Notes: generated from the sequence alone by a model not told the origin. DNA of 64,000 nucleotides from Terrimonas ferruginea DSM 30193 (GCF_000425585.1 NZ_KE384399.1:62001-126000), one strand, 5' to 3'; counted from the first letter of the stretch, positions 25,487-34,836 are shown. Numbers and translations are program-made.

Positions 25487-27025
25487 ATGCCTTCTACCAT
25501 TACGCAGGAAGAATTTCTTGCTAAAAGCGGAGCCGACGACCTGATCCGCGATTTCCGTAAAAAGCTGGAAGCCGGGAACCGGCCGCTCGCCGTTTCAGAT
25601 GTCCTGGATGAGCAGGGCCATCAATACGTGGACCTGGTGCAGGAGGGAGGTGGTGTGCTGGGTATTGCGCTGGTAGGTTACACGTATGTGCTGGAAAAAA
25701 TGGGCATTCGGTTTTTCAGTCTCGCCGGTACCAGTGCGGGTTCTATCAATGCGATGCTGCTGGCCTGCAGCGGAAATAAGGAAGAAGAGAAATCATCGAA
25801 GGTGGTGAAACAACTGGCCGGGTTGGAAATGTTCTCTTTTGTAGATGGCAAACCCGGCAACTGGCGCTTTACCCGCTGGGTAAAAAAATGGATCCAGAAA
25901 ATGTTACTGGGCGGAGCTGTTTTTAAACGTTTACGTATATTGTTTATGGCAGCGGCAGGGCTGTGGTTGCTGTGTACGCTGGCTTGCTTTGTGTTCTGCT
26001 TTATTAACCCTACGGTGGCAAAATGCCTGGGCATCGTATCGGGTGCTTTGTTTTTATTAGGAGGAATCGTCACGCTATTCTTTTATCGACGGTTTAAATT
26101 ATTTGCGCGTACCGGGTATGGATTAAACAGTGGTGAGGCATTTCACCAATGGATCAATGGCATCCTGGAGACCTGCCCGATAGAAGGCAACCTGCGTAAC
26201 GGCACTATTTGTACGCTCGAAGATTTCTCTAAACATTTCATGCGTATACCACCATTGAAAGTAATTCCCGACGAACGCCGTACGAATAATCAGCCGCCTT
26301 ATATGCCGATGCTGACCATCATTACCTGTGATATTGTATCGGAGCGAAAGATTGAATTTCCACGTATGTGGGATTTGTATTGGTCACATCCGTCACAGGT
26401 GCGGCCGGGTGACTTTGTACGGGCGAGCATGTCAATCCCGGTTTTCTTTGAATCTTTCCAGGTGAAAAACATTCGTGCCAACAGCAGTTTTGCGGCATGG
26501 GATGAACATCTCAACTGGCAAAATGAACGAAAAGCGATTCCGGACACGGCGCAGTTCATCGATGGCGGGATATTATCAAACTTCCCCATCAGCATGTTTT
26601 ATAATCCGAATTATCCGGTGCCGCGTATGCCCACGTTTGGTATCCGTTTACAGGATGGCGTACTCGATCACGCCGAAAGAAGCAACAATACATTCTGGAG
26701 TTATATAGCCTCATTATTTTCTACCATCCGCTTCAACTTTGACCGCGACTTTATGACGCGCAACAAAGCTTACAACCGTGCCATCAAGTCGATCGATGTG
26801 CGGGGCTATAGCTGGTTGAATTTTTTCATGACGGACGACGACAAGATTGCGTTGTTCCGCAAAGGTGCGGAAGCTGCTATTTCTTTTTTAGATGCTTTTG
26901 ATTGGGAAGCATACAAAGGAGAGCGACTGTCTAATTTCGAGCAGGCACGCGAACGCTACGACAATCCCAATAACCTGGAAGTGTATCCGTTTTCTGTCAA
27001 TACATCCCCGCAACCGGTGAATTAG
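25487..27025 (+). CDS. Patatin-like phospholipase with an internal membrane hairpin
   Basis: 512 aa from the ATG at 25487; the in-frame GTG at 25451 overlaps a promoter-like CATCTTTG. The glycine-rich oxyanion motif EGGGVLGIA is at 53-61, the nucleophile elbow GTSAG at 81-85 (Ser83) and the catalytic-dyad Asp in DGG at 359-361. Patatins are Ser-Asp acyl hydrolases acting on membrane lipids. Unusually, two hydrophobic segments (about 152-173 and 179-200) sit between nucleophile and Asp, so the enzyme should be tethered to the inner membrane. There is no signal peptide. The stop overlaps the convergent gene at 27022 by 4 nt. Confidence 0.88.
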   Translation: MPSTITQEEFLAKSGADDLIRDFRKKLEAGNRPLAVSDVLDEQGHQYVDLVQEGGGVLGIALVGYTYVLEKMGIRFFSLAGTSAGSINAMLLACSGNKEEEKSSKVVKQLAGLEMFSFVDGKPGNWRFTRWVKKWIQKMLLGGAVFKRLRILFMAAAGLWLLCTLACFVFCFINPTVAKCLGIVSGALFLLGGIVTLFFYRRFKLFARTGYGLNSGEAFHQWINGILETCPIEGNLRNGTICTLEDFSKHFMRIPPLKVIPDERRTNNQPPYMPMLTIITCDIVSERKIEFPRMWDLYWSHPSQVRPGDFVRASMSIPVFFESFQVKNIRANSSFAAWDEHLNWQNERKAIPDTAQFIDGGILSNFPISMFYNPNYPVPRMPTFGIRLQDGVLDHAERSNNTFWSYIASLFSTIRFNFDRDFMTRNKAYNRAIKSIDVRGYSWLNFFMTDDDKIALFRKGAEAAISFLDAFDWEAYKGERLSNFEQARERYDNPNNLEVYPFSVNTSPQPVN

Positions 27026-27333
27026 TTGAACAGGTAGGAGCGGAGTTCAACAGCAGGTTCTACGGTGTCATAGTTGTAGGGAACCTGGTATCCTGCTTCC
27101 TGGAATTGTTGCCGCGTAATTTCTTCGCTTCCGGGCAGTAACTGTGAAACGCGTTCACGCATTGTTTGTGCGCGATCGTCGGACTCCATTACTAAATAAG
27201 CTGCTGATTGCCCTTTGCGCGGAAGCAACATGGTACAGCGGGCAAAACGGGTGACAAGATCATCACGAAGAAACATCCTGATATCCCATTCACCTTTGAA
27301 AGGGATGCTGAAGAAATAAACTGATTCAGTCAT
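27022..27333 (-). CDS. Hypothetical protein
   Basis: 103 aa; not recognised. It starts MTESVYFFSIPFKGEWDIRM and looks like a small soluble alpha/beta protein. Its stop overlaps the end of the patatin gene by 4 nt on the opposite strand. No membrane helix or metal motif is visible. Confidence 0.6.
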   Translation of the reverse strand: MTESVYFFSIPFKGEWDIRMFLRDDLVTRFARCTMLLPRKGQSAAYLVMESDDRAQTMRERVSQLLPGSEEITRQQFQEAGYQVPYNYDTVEPAVELRSYLFN

Positions 27334-27550
27334 AATTATTACAATTGGTTACCGAATCATTTAAAGTTACCCATTAATGCAGCGAATGCCGGGAGATGTA
27401 TCTTAAAATTCGCTGAGGGAGACAAAAGTCAATGAATGGTTATTTGTAGGTCACTCTGTTACAGGCGATAGCCGGTGATTGTGGGGATAACTTTTATCGC
27501 GAGACGGATTCAAGTGAAAAGTAGTAAGTAATATGTGTATCCCAAGCCGT

Positions 27551-27578
27551 TTATTGACGATTCACGATTGACCATTTA
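27551..27578 (-). repeat. Heptamer array starting at the stop codon of the deacylase gene
   Basis: Minus strand: TAAATGG, TCAATCG, TGAATCG, TCAATAA. The first TAA is the stop codon. Confidence 0.8.
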
Positions 27579-28115
27579 CAACTGCACAAACTCCGGCGTA
27601 TGATTTGCCCGCGGGAGAAAATCATGCATGATCCAGTCTCTGCTGACTTTCATATAACCCGTAGTCGTTCCGTCGCTGCAACCATACCATTCTTCTGCCA
27701 ATACATCTTTATCGATTACCACACGCACTTTATTGGTGGTATCAAGCATTACACCGAACACGGTTGCCGCACCCACTGTCACGCCCAGTATTTCCTGCAG
27801 TAGAGCGGGCGATGCGAAGGAGACACGTGAAATATTCAGCGCACTGCTGAAGTCTTTTGTCTTGAAAGGCTTGTCTGCAGTAGTTACAACCAGGTAGAAG
27901 TTTGTTTCCTGCCTGTTGCACAGGAAAAGTGTTTTTACAATCGGTGTCTTCAACTTGTGACCAATGTCCACACAATCTTCCATAGTGATGGCCTCGTCGG
28001 TATCTACACGCTCAAAAGCTACGTCAGCCTGTTTGAGTGTCTGGTAAACTTTTTCCTGCAGCGCCGTTTTAAAAACAGGCGGCGCGGTATGTTGTATTTC
28101 GCTTATGTAAAACAT
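27576..28115 (-). CDS. YbaK/ProX-type prolyl-tRNA(Pro) deacylase
   Basis: 179 aa, a single YbaK/aminoacyl-tRNA synthetase-associated domain. It has the lysine-centred TPIVKTLFLCNRQ segment, the YLVVTTADKPF strand and the VTVGAATVFGVMLD loop. Members hydrolyse mischarged Ala- or Cys-tRNA(Pro). The length and the N-terminal helix favour the ProX (PrdX) type over short YbaK. It is 2 nt downstream of terC on the same strand, so the two are co-transcribed. Confidence 0.85.
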   Translation of the reverse strand: MFYISEIQHTAPPVFKTALQEKVYQTLKQADVAFERVDTDEAITMEDCVDIGHKLKTPIVKTLFLCNRQETNFYLVVTTADKPFKTKDFSSALNISRVSFASPALLQEILGVTVGAATVFGVMLDTTNKVRVVIDKDVLAEEWYGCSDGTTTGYMKVSRDWIMHDFLPRANHTPEFVQL

Positions 28116-28117
28116 GA

Positions 28118-28930
28118 TCAGTGGGCCATGTCGTCTTTGTTCACTTCGTTGCTGTCGAGTGTAGGCTCATTCAGTTGTACCACACGGCGCGTTGCCTGCT
28201 TTTTCATCATGGCCATGTTCAGCATCTGCACAATGAACGAGAAAGCCATACCGAAGTAGATATAATTTTTGAGATGCAGTTCATGCGCAGCGGCGGCGTC
28301 CCATCCTTCAATGATCAGGCTGAGGCCGATCATCACCAGGAATGAAAGCGCGAGCATTTTGAGTGTGGGGTGTTTGTGTATGTAGGCCGAAATAGCGGGA
28401 CTGAACACAAACATCACAATCATGGCAATGATCACTGCGGCGATCATGATCTCCACATGCTTGGCCGTGCCACCTGCGGTGATAATACTGTCGAAAGAAA
28501 AGACCGCATCGATAAGCATAATTTGCCCTACCGCCTGCCCGAAACTGAGTGGTTTTTTGTTAACGGCACTCGCATTGGGATCTTCACCTTCAAGTTTGTG
28601 ATGTATTTCCTTTACAGACTTGTATATCAGGAAGAGGCCGCCGACGAGCATCACCAGGCTCGCCAGGTCGAATCCTTTGCCGAACCATTCTTCCGGAATA
28701 ATGTATTTGCCTTTTTGTTCCAGCAGCCAACCCAGGCCCATCAGCAGAAGGCTTCTTGAAAGAATCCCGGTGATCATCCAGGTAATGCGCGCCCTTTTCT
28801 GCTCTTTTTTATCGCGCAGGCGGTTCATGATGATGCTGACAAAAATTACATTGTCAATACCTAATACTACTTCTAGAATAACGAGAACGAGGAAGCTGAT
28901 GATGGCTTCGCTGGTGAACAAATGCTCCAT
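28118..28930 (-). CDS. TerC family integral membrane protein
   Basis: 270 aa with about seven to eight membrane helices. The TerC motifs are VILEVVLGIDNVIFVSII at the N-terminus and LIDAVFSFDSIITAGG in the middle, both with membrane-embedded Asp and Asn. The family exports manganese or loads metal at the cytoplasmic membrane, and some members give tellurite resistance. Here it follows its own promoter, which gives a nearly leaderless mRNA, and leads into the ProX gene. Confidence 0.92.
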   Translation of the reverse strand: MEHLFTSEAIISFLVLVILEVVLGIDNVIFVSIIMNRLRDKKEQKRARITWMITGILSRSLLLMGLGWLLEQKGKYIIPEEWFGKGFDLASLVMLVGGLFLIYKSVKEIHHKLEGEDPNASAVNKKPLSFGQAVGQIMLIDAVFSFDSIITAGGTAKHVEIMIAAVIIAMIVMFVFSPAISAYIHKHPTLKMLALSFLVMIGLSLIIEGWDAAAAHELHLKNYIYFGMAFSFIVQMLNMAMMKKQATRRVVQLNEPTLDSNEVNKDDMAH

Positions 28931-28937
28931 GGTGAGA

Positions 28938-28945
28938 CAAAATTA
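28938..28945 (-). promoter_or_regulatory. Promoter -7 box of terC, nearly leaderless
   Basis: Minus strand TAATTTTG, with 7 nt between it and the ATG at 28930. Confidence 0.6.
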
Positions 28946-28966
28946 CGTGTTGGAATGGTTCTGTGT

Positions 28967-30022
28967 TTACAATACTGTCGTGAACAATTGTTCGCGGCAT
29001 ATTTTCTTAACGATGGACGGGCCTTCGTAAATTAATCCCGTCCATACCTGCACGAGTTGTGCGCCGGTAGCCAGCTTTTCACGTGCATCGGCTGCGGTGA
29101 AGATGCCACCTGAAGCGATCACCGGCAGCTCGCCTTTGGTGCGATTGAAGATATGTTGAAGAACGGCAGTGCTTCTTTCTTTTACCGGCCGGCCGCTGAG
29201 GCCACCGGCTTCTTTTGCTGTTTCCGCTGATGCTTCACTCAATCCTTCGCGGCTGATGGTGGTATTGGTGGCAACCAGCCCATCAAGCTTAATTTCCAGT
29301 GCCAGATCTACCACGTCATCGATCTGTTCGGGTGTAAGGTCCGGCGCAATTTTCAGCAAGATCGGTTTGGCCTGGGCTTTACCATTGTTGATCATTTGCA
29401 GGTGGCGCAGGATTTTTCCCAGGGATGCTTTTTCCTGCAATTCCCGCAGGCCGGGGGTATTGGGACTGCTGACATTGACTACGAAATAGTCGACATAGGG
29501 GTGCAGTTCACGGAAACAGCTATCATAGTCTTTCCAGGCTTCTTCATTCGGTGTTACCTTATTTTTACCGATGTTGCCGCCGATGATCAGGGGTGTTTCT
29601 CCCGCCGCTGTTTCATAGGCACGCCATTTTTCGAGGCGTGCTGCAACAGCCGTTGCGCCATCATTATTAAATCCCATCCGGTTGATGAGTGCCTGGTCCT
29701 CCGGTAACCTGAACAGCCTGGGCTTCGGATTACCTTCCTGCGCAAGGGGTGTAACCGTTCCTATCTCTACAAATCCAAACCCAAGAGCTTTGAGTTCGCG
29801 GAGGTAACGTGCGTTTTTATCAAAACCGGCCCCGAGCCCAACCGGATTGCGGAATTGGAGGTTGAGGAAATCTACAGCCGGCCCTTTCGGAGTGAAACGA
29901 TTGCTGATCAATTTGCGCAAGGGCCCGATGCTGCAAGCCACGCGCAGGCAGTTCATGGAAAAATAGTGAACAGATTCTGTCGGAAAACGAAATAGAACAC
30001 TGCGGATAAAACGGTAAAACAT
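28967..30022 (-). CDS. pyrD: Quinone-dependent dihydroorotate dehydrogenase
   Basis: 351 aa from the ATG at 30022 (MFYRFIRSVLF); a further upstream in-frame start at 30049 would overlap the preceding gene. It is class 2 by its membrane-associating N-terminal helix and catalytic Ser in VNVSSPNTPGLR. The FMN site is formed by GAGFDKNARY and the C-terminal ASGGIFTAADA. It oxidises dihydroorotate to orotate in pyrimidine synthesis and passes electrons to menaquinone. It starts 5 nt after the stop of the upstream small gene. Confidence 0.95.
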   Translation of the reverse strand: MFYRFIRSVLFRFPTESVHYFSMNCLRVACSIGPLRKLISNRFTPKGPAVDFLNLQFRNPVGLGAGFDKNARYLRELKALGFGFVEIGTVTPLAQEGNPKPRLFRLPEDQALINRMGFNNDGATAVAARLEKWRAYETAAGETPLIIGGNIGKNKVTPNEEAWKDYDSCFRELHPYVDYFVVNVSSPNTPGLRELQEKASLGKILRHLQMINNGKAQAKPILLKIAPDLTPEQIDDVVDLALEIKLDGLVATNTTISREGLSEASAETAKEAGGLSGRPVKERSTAVLQHIFNRTKGELPVIASGGIFTAADAREKLATGAQLVQVWTGLIYEGPSIVKKICREQLFTTVL

Positions 30023-30027
30023 AATAG

Positions 30028-30588
30028 TTAATCTTCGAGTTTCGCCCATACTTCAGCATCCAGCAGCATGGTCGAAAGACTTTTTAGTTTTTTGTAATCG
30101 ATAAAGGTCCAGTCGGGTGAATGTTCGTTGCGGATGGCGAGCATATCTGCCTTTATTGGTACGATCAACGTTTTCGTTGACGAGTCATAGGTAACAGTTG
30201 TGTTCATCACCGAAGACATTAATGTTGTCATTTCTTCCGCGTTGGTATTTTCCTCTTCTTTAAATTTCATACGTAAGACGAAGGAATAATCTACCACTGC
30301 GTAAGTGCCGGCTCCCACGTTGAAGGAAGGATGAACGGAGTCTGCCCGGCATGAATCCATCTGCGCCGATACTTCCGGTGAATCAAAAACCTTGCGGGTT
30401 TCTTCTTCCAGGGTGGGGCGGGGAATGATTGTGAAAATCTTCGGATAGGCAAGGTCCAATATTGCCGCAACATCCATCCGGTTATTGGCATCCATGTAAG
30501 CATCGAGCCTCCTTTGGAGCGCGGCGTCTGTCTGTGCTGACACGCTGAAAACCAGCAGCAGAAAAGGGGCTGGCAGGAGCCGTTTCAT
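30028..30588 (-). CDS. Hypothetical secreted protein
   Basis: 186 aa from the ATG at 30588. A signal peptide (MKRLLPAPFLLLVFSVSAQ) is cleaved near residue 19. The rest is a small alpha/beta fold, with conserved-looking aromatic and acidic positions (AILDLAYPKIFTIIPRP, WTFIDYKK). The pattern recalls NTF2-like periplasmic proteins, but I cannot assign a family. It sits 5 nt upstream of pyrD and probably shares its transcript. Confidence 0.65.
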   Translation of the reverse strand: MKRLLPAPFLLLVFSVSAQTDAALQRRLDAYMDANNRMDVAAILDLAYPKIFTIIPRPTLEEETRKVFDSPEVSAQMDSCRADSVHPSFNVGAGTYAVVDYSFVLRMKFKEEENTNAEEMTTLMSSVMNTTVTYDSSTKTLIVPIKADMLAIRNEHSPDWTFIDYKKLKSLSTMLLDAEVWAKLED

Positions 30589-30635
30589 GGATTTTTGCCC
30601 AAAGAAATTGCATAGGCCGGGGACCACAAAAATTA

Positions 30636-30666
30636 TTTTTACAGATGTAGGGATTGATTAACTTTG
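30636..30666 (+). promoter_or_regulatory. Promoter of the thiolase gene
   Basis: TTTT (30636-30639), 19-nt spacer, TAACTTTG (30659-30666). The ATG at 30739 leaves a leader of about 65 nt. Confidence 0.6.
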
Positions 30667-30738
30667 GTCTATAAGTTGCATAAACAACTATTTGCAGTGG
30701 TTTGCTGGCTACTGCTTCAGAATTCAAACTTTACTACC

Positions 30739-31917
30739 ATGCAGGAAGCTTATATCGTTGCCGGTTACCGCACAGCGGTTGGTAAGGCCAAAAAAGGCGG
30801 ATTCCGTTTTTATCGTCCTGATGACCTGGCAGTGGATCTTATCCGCGGGCTGATGGCCAGTGTGCCGCAGCTCGAGGCAAACCGTGTAGATGACGTAATA
30901 GTTGGTAACGCGGTACCCGAAGCCGAGCAGGGGCTTCAATTCGGACGAATAATCTCGGCACGTGCCCTGGGCTTCGACGTACCGGGCGTGACGGTTAACC
31001 GTTATTGTGCTTCCGGTCTTGAAACGATTGCCATTGCTACGGCGAAGATCCGTACGGGTCAGGCAGAATGTATTATCGCTGGTGGTACGGAAAGCATGAG
31101 CCTGGTGCCCACGGCAGGTTGGAAAACGGTGCCTTCCTATGCGATTGCAAAAGACGACCCCGATTATTACCTGAGCATGGGTCTGACGGCCGAAGCTGTG
31201 GCCAAAGAATACAATGTAAGCCGCGAAGACCAGGATACTTTTGCCTACGAATCGCATCGAAAAGCTCTGCAGGCGATTGAGAATGGCTATTTCAAACCAG
31301 GTATCCTGCCAGTGGAAATTGAAGAGGTGTATGTTGACAAAGCCGGCAAAAAGCAAAAACGAAATTATACGGTCGATACCGATGAAGGTCCGCGCGCAGA
31401 TACATCACGCGAGGCGTTGGCTAAACTGAAACCGGTGTTTGCCGCCGGAGGAAGTGTAACGGCAGGTAATTCTTCTCAAACATCCGATGGCGCTGCATTT
31501 GTGATCGTCATGGGAGAGAAGATGATGAATGAATTGGGGCTGAAGCCGCTCGGGCGTCTCGTGGCCTGTGCTTCTGCGGGGGTAGCTCCGCGCATCATGG
31601 GTATTGGTCCTGTTGCTGCGATTCCGCGTGCCTTGAAGCAGGTAGGTATGAAAATCTCCGATATTGACCTGATTGAATTGAATGAAGCATTTGCCTCTCA
31701 GTCGCTGGCGGTGATTCGCGAGGCCGGCCTTGATCCCGAAAAAGTGAATATCAATGGCGGCGCGATTGCCCTCGGACATCCACTGGGTTGCACAGGCGCG
31801 AAACTCACCATACAAAACCTGCATGATCTGAACCGGCTTGGTAAGAAATATGGTATGATCACGGCGTGTGTAGGGGGAGGTCAGGGTATTGCGGGTATTA
31901 TTGAGAACCTGCAATAG
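30739..31917 (+). CDS. Acetyl-CoA C-acyltransferase (thiolase)
   Basis: 392 aa from the ATG at 30739 ([12 protein letters not shown]); an in-frame TTG at 30664 lies in the promoter box. The nucleophile is Cys90 in [12 protein letters not shown]. The active-site His is in [15 protein letters not shown], and the second Cys in ACVGGGQG near the C-terminus. It cleaves or forms beta-ketoacyl-CoA in fatty-acid oxidation or acetoacetyl-CoA metabolism. The sequence fits the FadA/acyltransferase type; biosynthetic use cannot be excluded. It is monocistronic here, away from other beta-oxidation genes. Confidence 0.92.
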   Translation: MQEAYIVAGYRTAVGKAKKGGFRFYRPDDLAVDLIRGLMASVPQLEANRVDDVIVGNAVPEAEQGLQFGRIISARALGFDVPGVTVNRYCASGLETIAIATAKIRTGQAECIIAGGTESMSLVPTAGWKTVPSYAIAKDDPDYYLSMGLTAEAVAKEYNVSREDQDTFAYESHRKALQAIENGYFKPGILPVEIEEVYVDKAGKKQKRNYTVDTDEGPRADTSREALAKLKPVFAAGGSVTAGNSSQTSDGAAFVIVMGEKMMNELGLKPLGRLVACASAGVAPRIMGIGPVAAIPRALKQVGMKISDIDLIELNEAFASQSLAVIREAGLDPEKVNINGGAIALGHPLGCTGAKLTIQNLHDLNRLGKKYGMITACVGGGQGIAGIIENLQ

Positions 31918-31972
31918 CAAGACTATAAGGACTGCGGTCTGAAAACGATCCGACTATTTTAGATGAGTAACC

Positions 31973-32572
31973 TTATTGATGAGTATCACTCGTCAGCCAT
32001 TGAAGCAGCGACGCGGCATGTTCCAACACAGGCCCTGCCGTCGCATCTTCTTCGAGTTCTATAAAAGCTCCTTCTTTGATATGTACTTTATCTGCCACGA
32101 GCAGACTGATTCGTGCGCTTCCCTCTGAAGGGGGGCGTTGACGCGGCGTTTTTTGAGCCGGCCATTTATTTACTGCCACAATAGCGGCGTCTAACAATGG
32201 ATCAACATATTCGTCAGAAATTTCGTCCGGATCGGTTAATTGCAATACGGTGCCTTTTGGAGAAATCACAGTTGCTGTTCCATCTTCCAGTGCGGCTACA
32301 ATTTCTACTGCGCCATCCATTCCAATTTCCACAATAACACCCAATAATTCCCTGGCACCTACAGCGGCACCTTCGGCCGCCAGTTGTTTATAAGCAAGCA
32401 GACGACGGGGTGTTGCCAAATCGGGATTATCGACAATGCCATGCAACTGTACTACGTCCTGCGGTGCGCCGAAATTTTCAGTATTGTCAGCAAATAATTC
32501 ATTGTAGACATGGTCTGCTTCTTTGGTGCCGAAAGGTAAATAAGGGGGTGCCGTGTGGTTACGTGGATCCAT
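31973..32572 (-). CDS. Hypothetical protein
   Basis: 199 aa; not recognised. It begins MDPRNHTAPPYLPFGTKEAD and is acidic and rich in Ala, with no signal peptide or membrane helix. The central part (GVIVEIGMDGAVEIVAALEDGTATVISPKG) looks like a beta-rich repeat carrying a small ligand or oligomer surface. The next segment has a Pro/Arg-rich linker (QKTPRQRPPSEG). It is divergent from a 38-codon ORF. Confidence 0.6.
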   Translation of the reverse strand: MDPRNHTAPPYLPFGTKEADHVYNELFADNTENFGAPQDVVQLHGIVDNPDLATPRRLLAYKQLAAEGAAVGARELLGVIVEIGMDGAVEIVAALEDGTATVISPKGTVLQLTDPDEISDEYVDPLLDAAIVAVNKWPAQKTPRQRPPSEGSARISLLVADKVHIKEGAFIELEEDATAGPVLEHAASLLQWLTSDTHQ

Positions 32573-32596
32573 ACTTGGAGCTTAAAAATTCAGTAA

Positions 32597-32713
32597 ATGG
32601 ATTCAAAGGGGATTAAAGAAACGGGGCCGGGCGAAATGTGCGCAAAAAACCTGCCAGACGAAGATAGTGTTTTAAAAGAGTTGTTGAAGTTGCTGCACGT
32701 AAGTAAATGCTAA
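32597..32713 (+). CDS. Small ORF, 38 aa, ending at a terminator
   Basis: It starts at ATG 32597 and ends at TAA 32711-32713, directly abutting a hairpin terminator. The peptide starts MDSKGIKETGPGEMCAKNLP and ends in an amphipathic helix, VLKELLKLLHVSKC, with two Cys. No family is known to me. Position between a divergent gene and a terminator, with no overlap, supports a real small protein. The same hairpin could instead serve the convergent VOC gene. Confidence 0.5.
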   Translation: MDSKGIKETGPGEMCAKNLPDEDSVLKELLKLLHVSKC

Positions 32714-32740
32714 AGTCCGGTTTTTGCCGGACTTGCTTTT
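32713..32740 (+). terminator. Intrinsic terminator after the 38-codon ORF
   Basis: Perfect 8-bp stem AAGTCCGG/CCGGACTT, 6-nt loop, then GC and five T. It may act bidirectionally for the VOC gene ending at 32765. Confidence 0.85.
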
Positions 32741-32764
32741 TCAATATACCCAATCGACCTTTTT

Positions 32765-33139
32765 CTATTCGGGCAGTGAAGTAATCCACCAGATATTGCC
32801 GTTTGTATCTTTTACGCCGCCACTGCGACCATAGTCCTTATCGGCGACTTCCATCACCACTTCTGCACCCTGTTCCACGGCTTTGTGAAAGCATTCATCG
32901 GCGTTATCCACGTAAATGAAAAGATCGCAGGTACGGGCGGGCCAGTCTTTATTGGCTCCCCCGATCATGAGGGTGTTGTTGCCGATGATAATTTCTGCAT
33001 GCATAATGCCTCCATCAGGCCGCAGGTGTTGTTGTGTCACGGTGGCTTTGAAGGTATCGCGTGCAAAATTGATCAATGCCTCAGGGCTGTGTGCAATAAA
33101 ATAAGGCATGACAGTCTGATGTCCGGAAGGTAAGTTCAT
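32765..33139 (-). CDS. VOC family protein
   Basis: 124 aa, a single glyoxalase/bleomycin-resistance type domain. It has HQTVMPYFIAHSPEALINFA at the start, MHAEIIIGNNTLMIGGAN in the middle, and a C-terminal DTNGNIWWITS strand. The substrate is unknown. It is a different lineage from the VOC gene at 20861. It shares the gap with the 38-codon ORF and its terminator. Confidence 0.85.
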   Translation of the reverse strand: MNLPSGHQTVMPYFIAHSPEALINFARDTFKATVTQQHLRPDGGIMHAEIIIGNNTLMIGGANKDWPARTCDLFIYVDNADECFHKAVEQGAEVVMEVADKDYGRSGGVKDTNGNIWWITSLPE

Positions 33140-33240
33140 AACAGATGATTTGTGTTAAAGTATCGGACAAAAATCACGCTCAATCAGTCCGGAAAATTGG
33201 AAAAAAGCGACATTTCCCGAAATCTGCCAGAGGAATGGCG

Positions 33241-34041
33241 TTATTCAGCATCCCGCCATTCTGTTGCACCGGAAAGGCCGGAGAAATATTTCAGTGGATG
33301 CTGACCGGAGAAAGCCCGGAAGTCATGGATAAAATGCGATTGATCATAGTAGCCGCAATAATGCGCAATATCCGTAAGGCGACAGTTCTTTTTACCGTAG
33401 AACTGCAGTGCCGAGTGAAATCGTACAATGCGGGAGAACAGTTTGGGGGCGAAGCCGGTTGTGGTGCGGAACGTCCTTTCAAACTGCCTTTGGGAAAGAA
33501 AATACTTTGCGCCTAATTCTCCTATTTGTACGAGGCCTTGTTCGCGGATGATCTGTTGCATGGCGGCGAACACGGACGGTTCCTGTTTTGTATGTGGTAA
33601 ACGTTTTAAAAGAAACCGGTCCATCAGTGCGCTGCGTTCACCATTATTTTTTGCCGATAGCATTTGTTCTTCGAGAGCGGTTCCTTCTGTTCCCAGGAAT
33701 GAAATGAGATCCGGCATTTCATTGGTGAGGGCTTCTGCGGAAATATTGAAGAGCGACGTAATCGCGTGCGGATAAAGGTAGACTCCGAAAATGCCAAAAC
33801 CCCGATCTGTCCGGAATTGCCGCGGCCGGCTGCTCGGTCCCTGGATGCCGGCTGAAAAAGAAGAACTGTCTTCCTTACCTGTCATCAACTCATCAAACCT
33901 GCCGGAATAATGAAAAACCATTTCCGTGCACACATCTGCCATGGAATAATGTGTGTAGGCTTCATTACTTTCCAGTATCCAGTAAGATTTTACAAAATTA
34001 CCCAATTGCAGAGATGGTGCCATGGTCGAATAGCTGAGCAT
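33241..34041 (-). CDS. AraC-family transcriptional regulator with DUF6597-like N-terminus
   Basis: 266 aa from the ATG at 34041; 34023 is a second possible start. The N-terminal domain (about 1-150), which begins MAPSLQLGNFVKSYWILES from residue 7, looks like the DUF6597 sensory domain. The C-terminal half has the AraC double helix-turn-helix (FLSQRQFERTFRTTTGFAPK, then LTDIAHYCGYYDQSHFIHDF). It should activate or repress genes in response to an unknown small ligand. It is not in an operon, and a TAATTTG element just before 34041 fits a promoter box with one base missing. Confidence 0.85.
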   Translation of the reverse strand: MLSYSTMAPSLQLGNFVKSYWILESNEAYTHYSMADVCTEMVFHYSGRFDELMTGKEDSSSFSAGIQGPSSRPRQFRTDRGFGIFGVYLYPHAITSLFNISAEALTNEMPDLISFLGTEGTALEEQMLSAKNNGERSALMDRFLLKRLPHTKQEPSVFAAMQQIIREQGLVQIGELGAKYFLSQRQFERTFRTTTGFAPKLFSRIVRFHSALQFYGKKNCRLTDIAHYCGYYDQSHFIHDFRAFSGQHPLKYFSGLSGATEWRDAE

Positions 34042-34145
34042 AGCGTCAAATTACAAAACAATTCCTGAATGAATGTTCTGTGCGTCAGGTTTCCATAATG
34101 TCAAAGAACTGAACAGCTGCAATACTGTTATTCGCAGCTGAATAT

Positions 34146-34817
34146 TTACAACCGGACAAGCCCGTTTCGCATGGTCAGGATGGCCAGTCCTACACGGCTA
34201 CGGACATCAAGCTTGGTGAAAAGCTGATCACGCATATTGTCGATGGTTCTGGGATTCATACCCATTTGTAAAGCGATTTCTTTATAGGTCAGATCGGTGC
34301 AGGCCAGTTCAAGAAAGTCGAGTTCCTGTTGACTGAACATGGTGTTGTCGAGTGTAAACTGTTTGTTGTCTCCCGGCCGGAACATATTTGCCAGTTTTCC
34401 GGACACATGATGCGAATAGTAGTACCCTTGTTTCTGCACGGTATGAATAGCCGTGCGCAATTCATCCGGTTGAACATCTTTCTTCAGAAACCCCCGTACG
34501 CCATTTTGCAATAAACGGATAAGTGATAGTTCTGAGTCAAACATTGTCAGCACCAATACCGGTACATCGGGCAGTTTCCGGTAAAGGCGGCCTGCCGTTT
34601 CAAAGCCATCCATTTCCGGCATGTTGATATCGAGTATTATCACATCGGGTCTGCTGCCGGCGGAAAGGAAATCGAGCAGTTCGCGACCGGATGCTGCTTC
34701 ATGAACAACCTGACAATCCGGATAATTGTTCAACATTGCCGCCAATGCTTTTCTTACAAGAACATGGTCGTCTACGAGCACGATCTTACTTCGTTGTATC
34801 GTTTTTGTTTCTGACAT
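34146..34817 (-). CDS. NarL/LuxR-family response regulator without an adjacent kinase
   Basis: 223 aa. The receiver has phospho-acceptor Asp63 (VIILDINMPEMDG), and the LuxR helix-turn-helix is at the C-terminus (FSQQELDFLELACTDLTYKEIA). No histidine kinase is encoded next to it. Instead the neighbour upstream on the same strand is a seven-helix membrane protein, paralogous to the one at 19498. Either the kinase is elsewhere, or the locus has lost it. The helix-turn-helix resembles that of the 17933 regulator only in general form. Confidence 0.9.
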   Translation of the reverse strand: MSETKTIQRSKIVLVDDHVLVRKALAAMLNNYPDCQVVHEAASGRELLDFLSAGSRPDVIILDINMPEMDGFETAGRLYRKLPDVPVLVLTMFDSELSLIRLLQNGVRGFLKKDVQPDELRTAIHTVQKQGYYYSHHVSGKLANMFRPGDNKQFTLDNTMFSQQELDFLELACTDLTYKEIALQMGMNPRTIDNMRDQLFTKLDVRSRVGLAILTMRNGLVRL

Positions 34818-34836
34818 GAGCTGCCGGATTAGAAGG

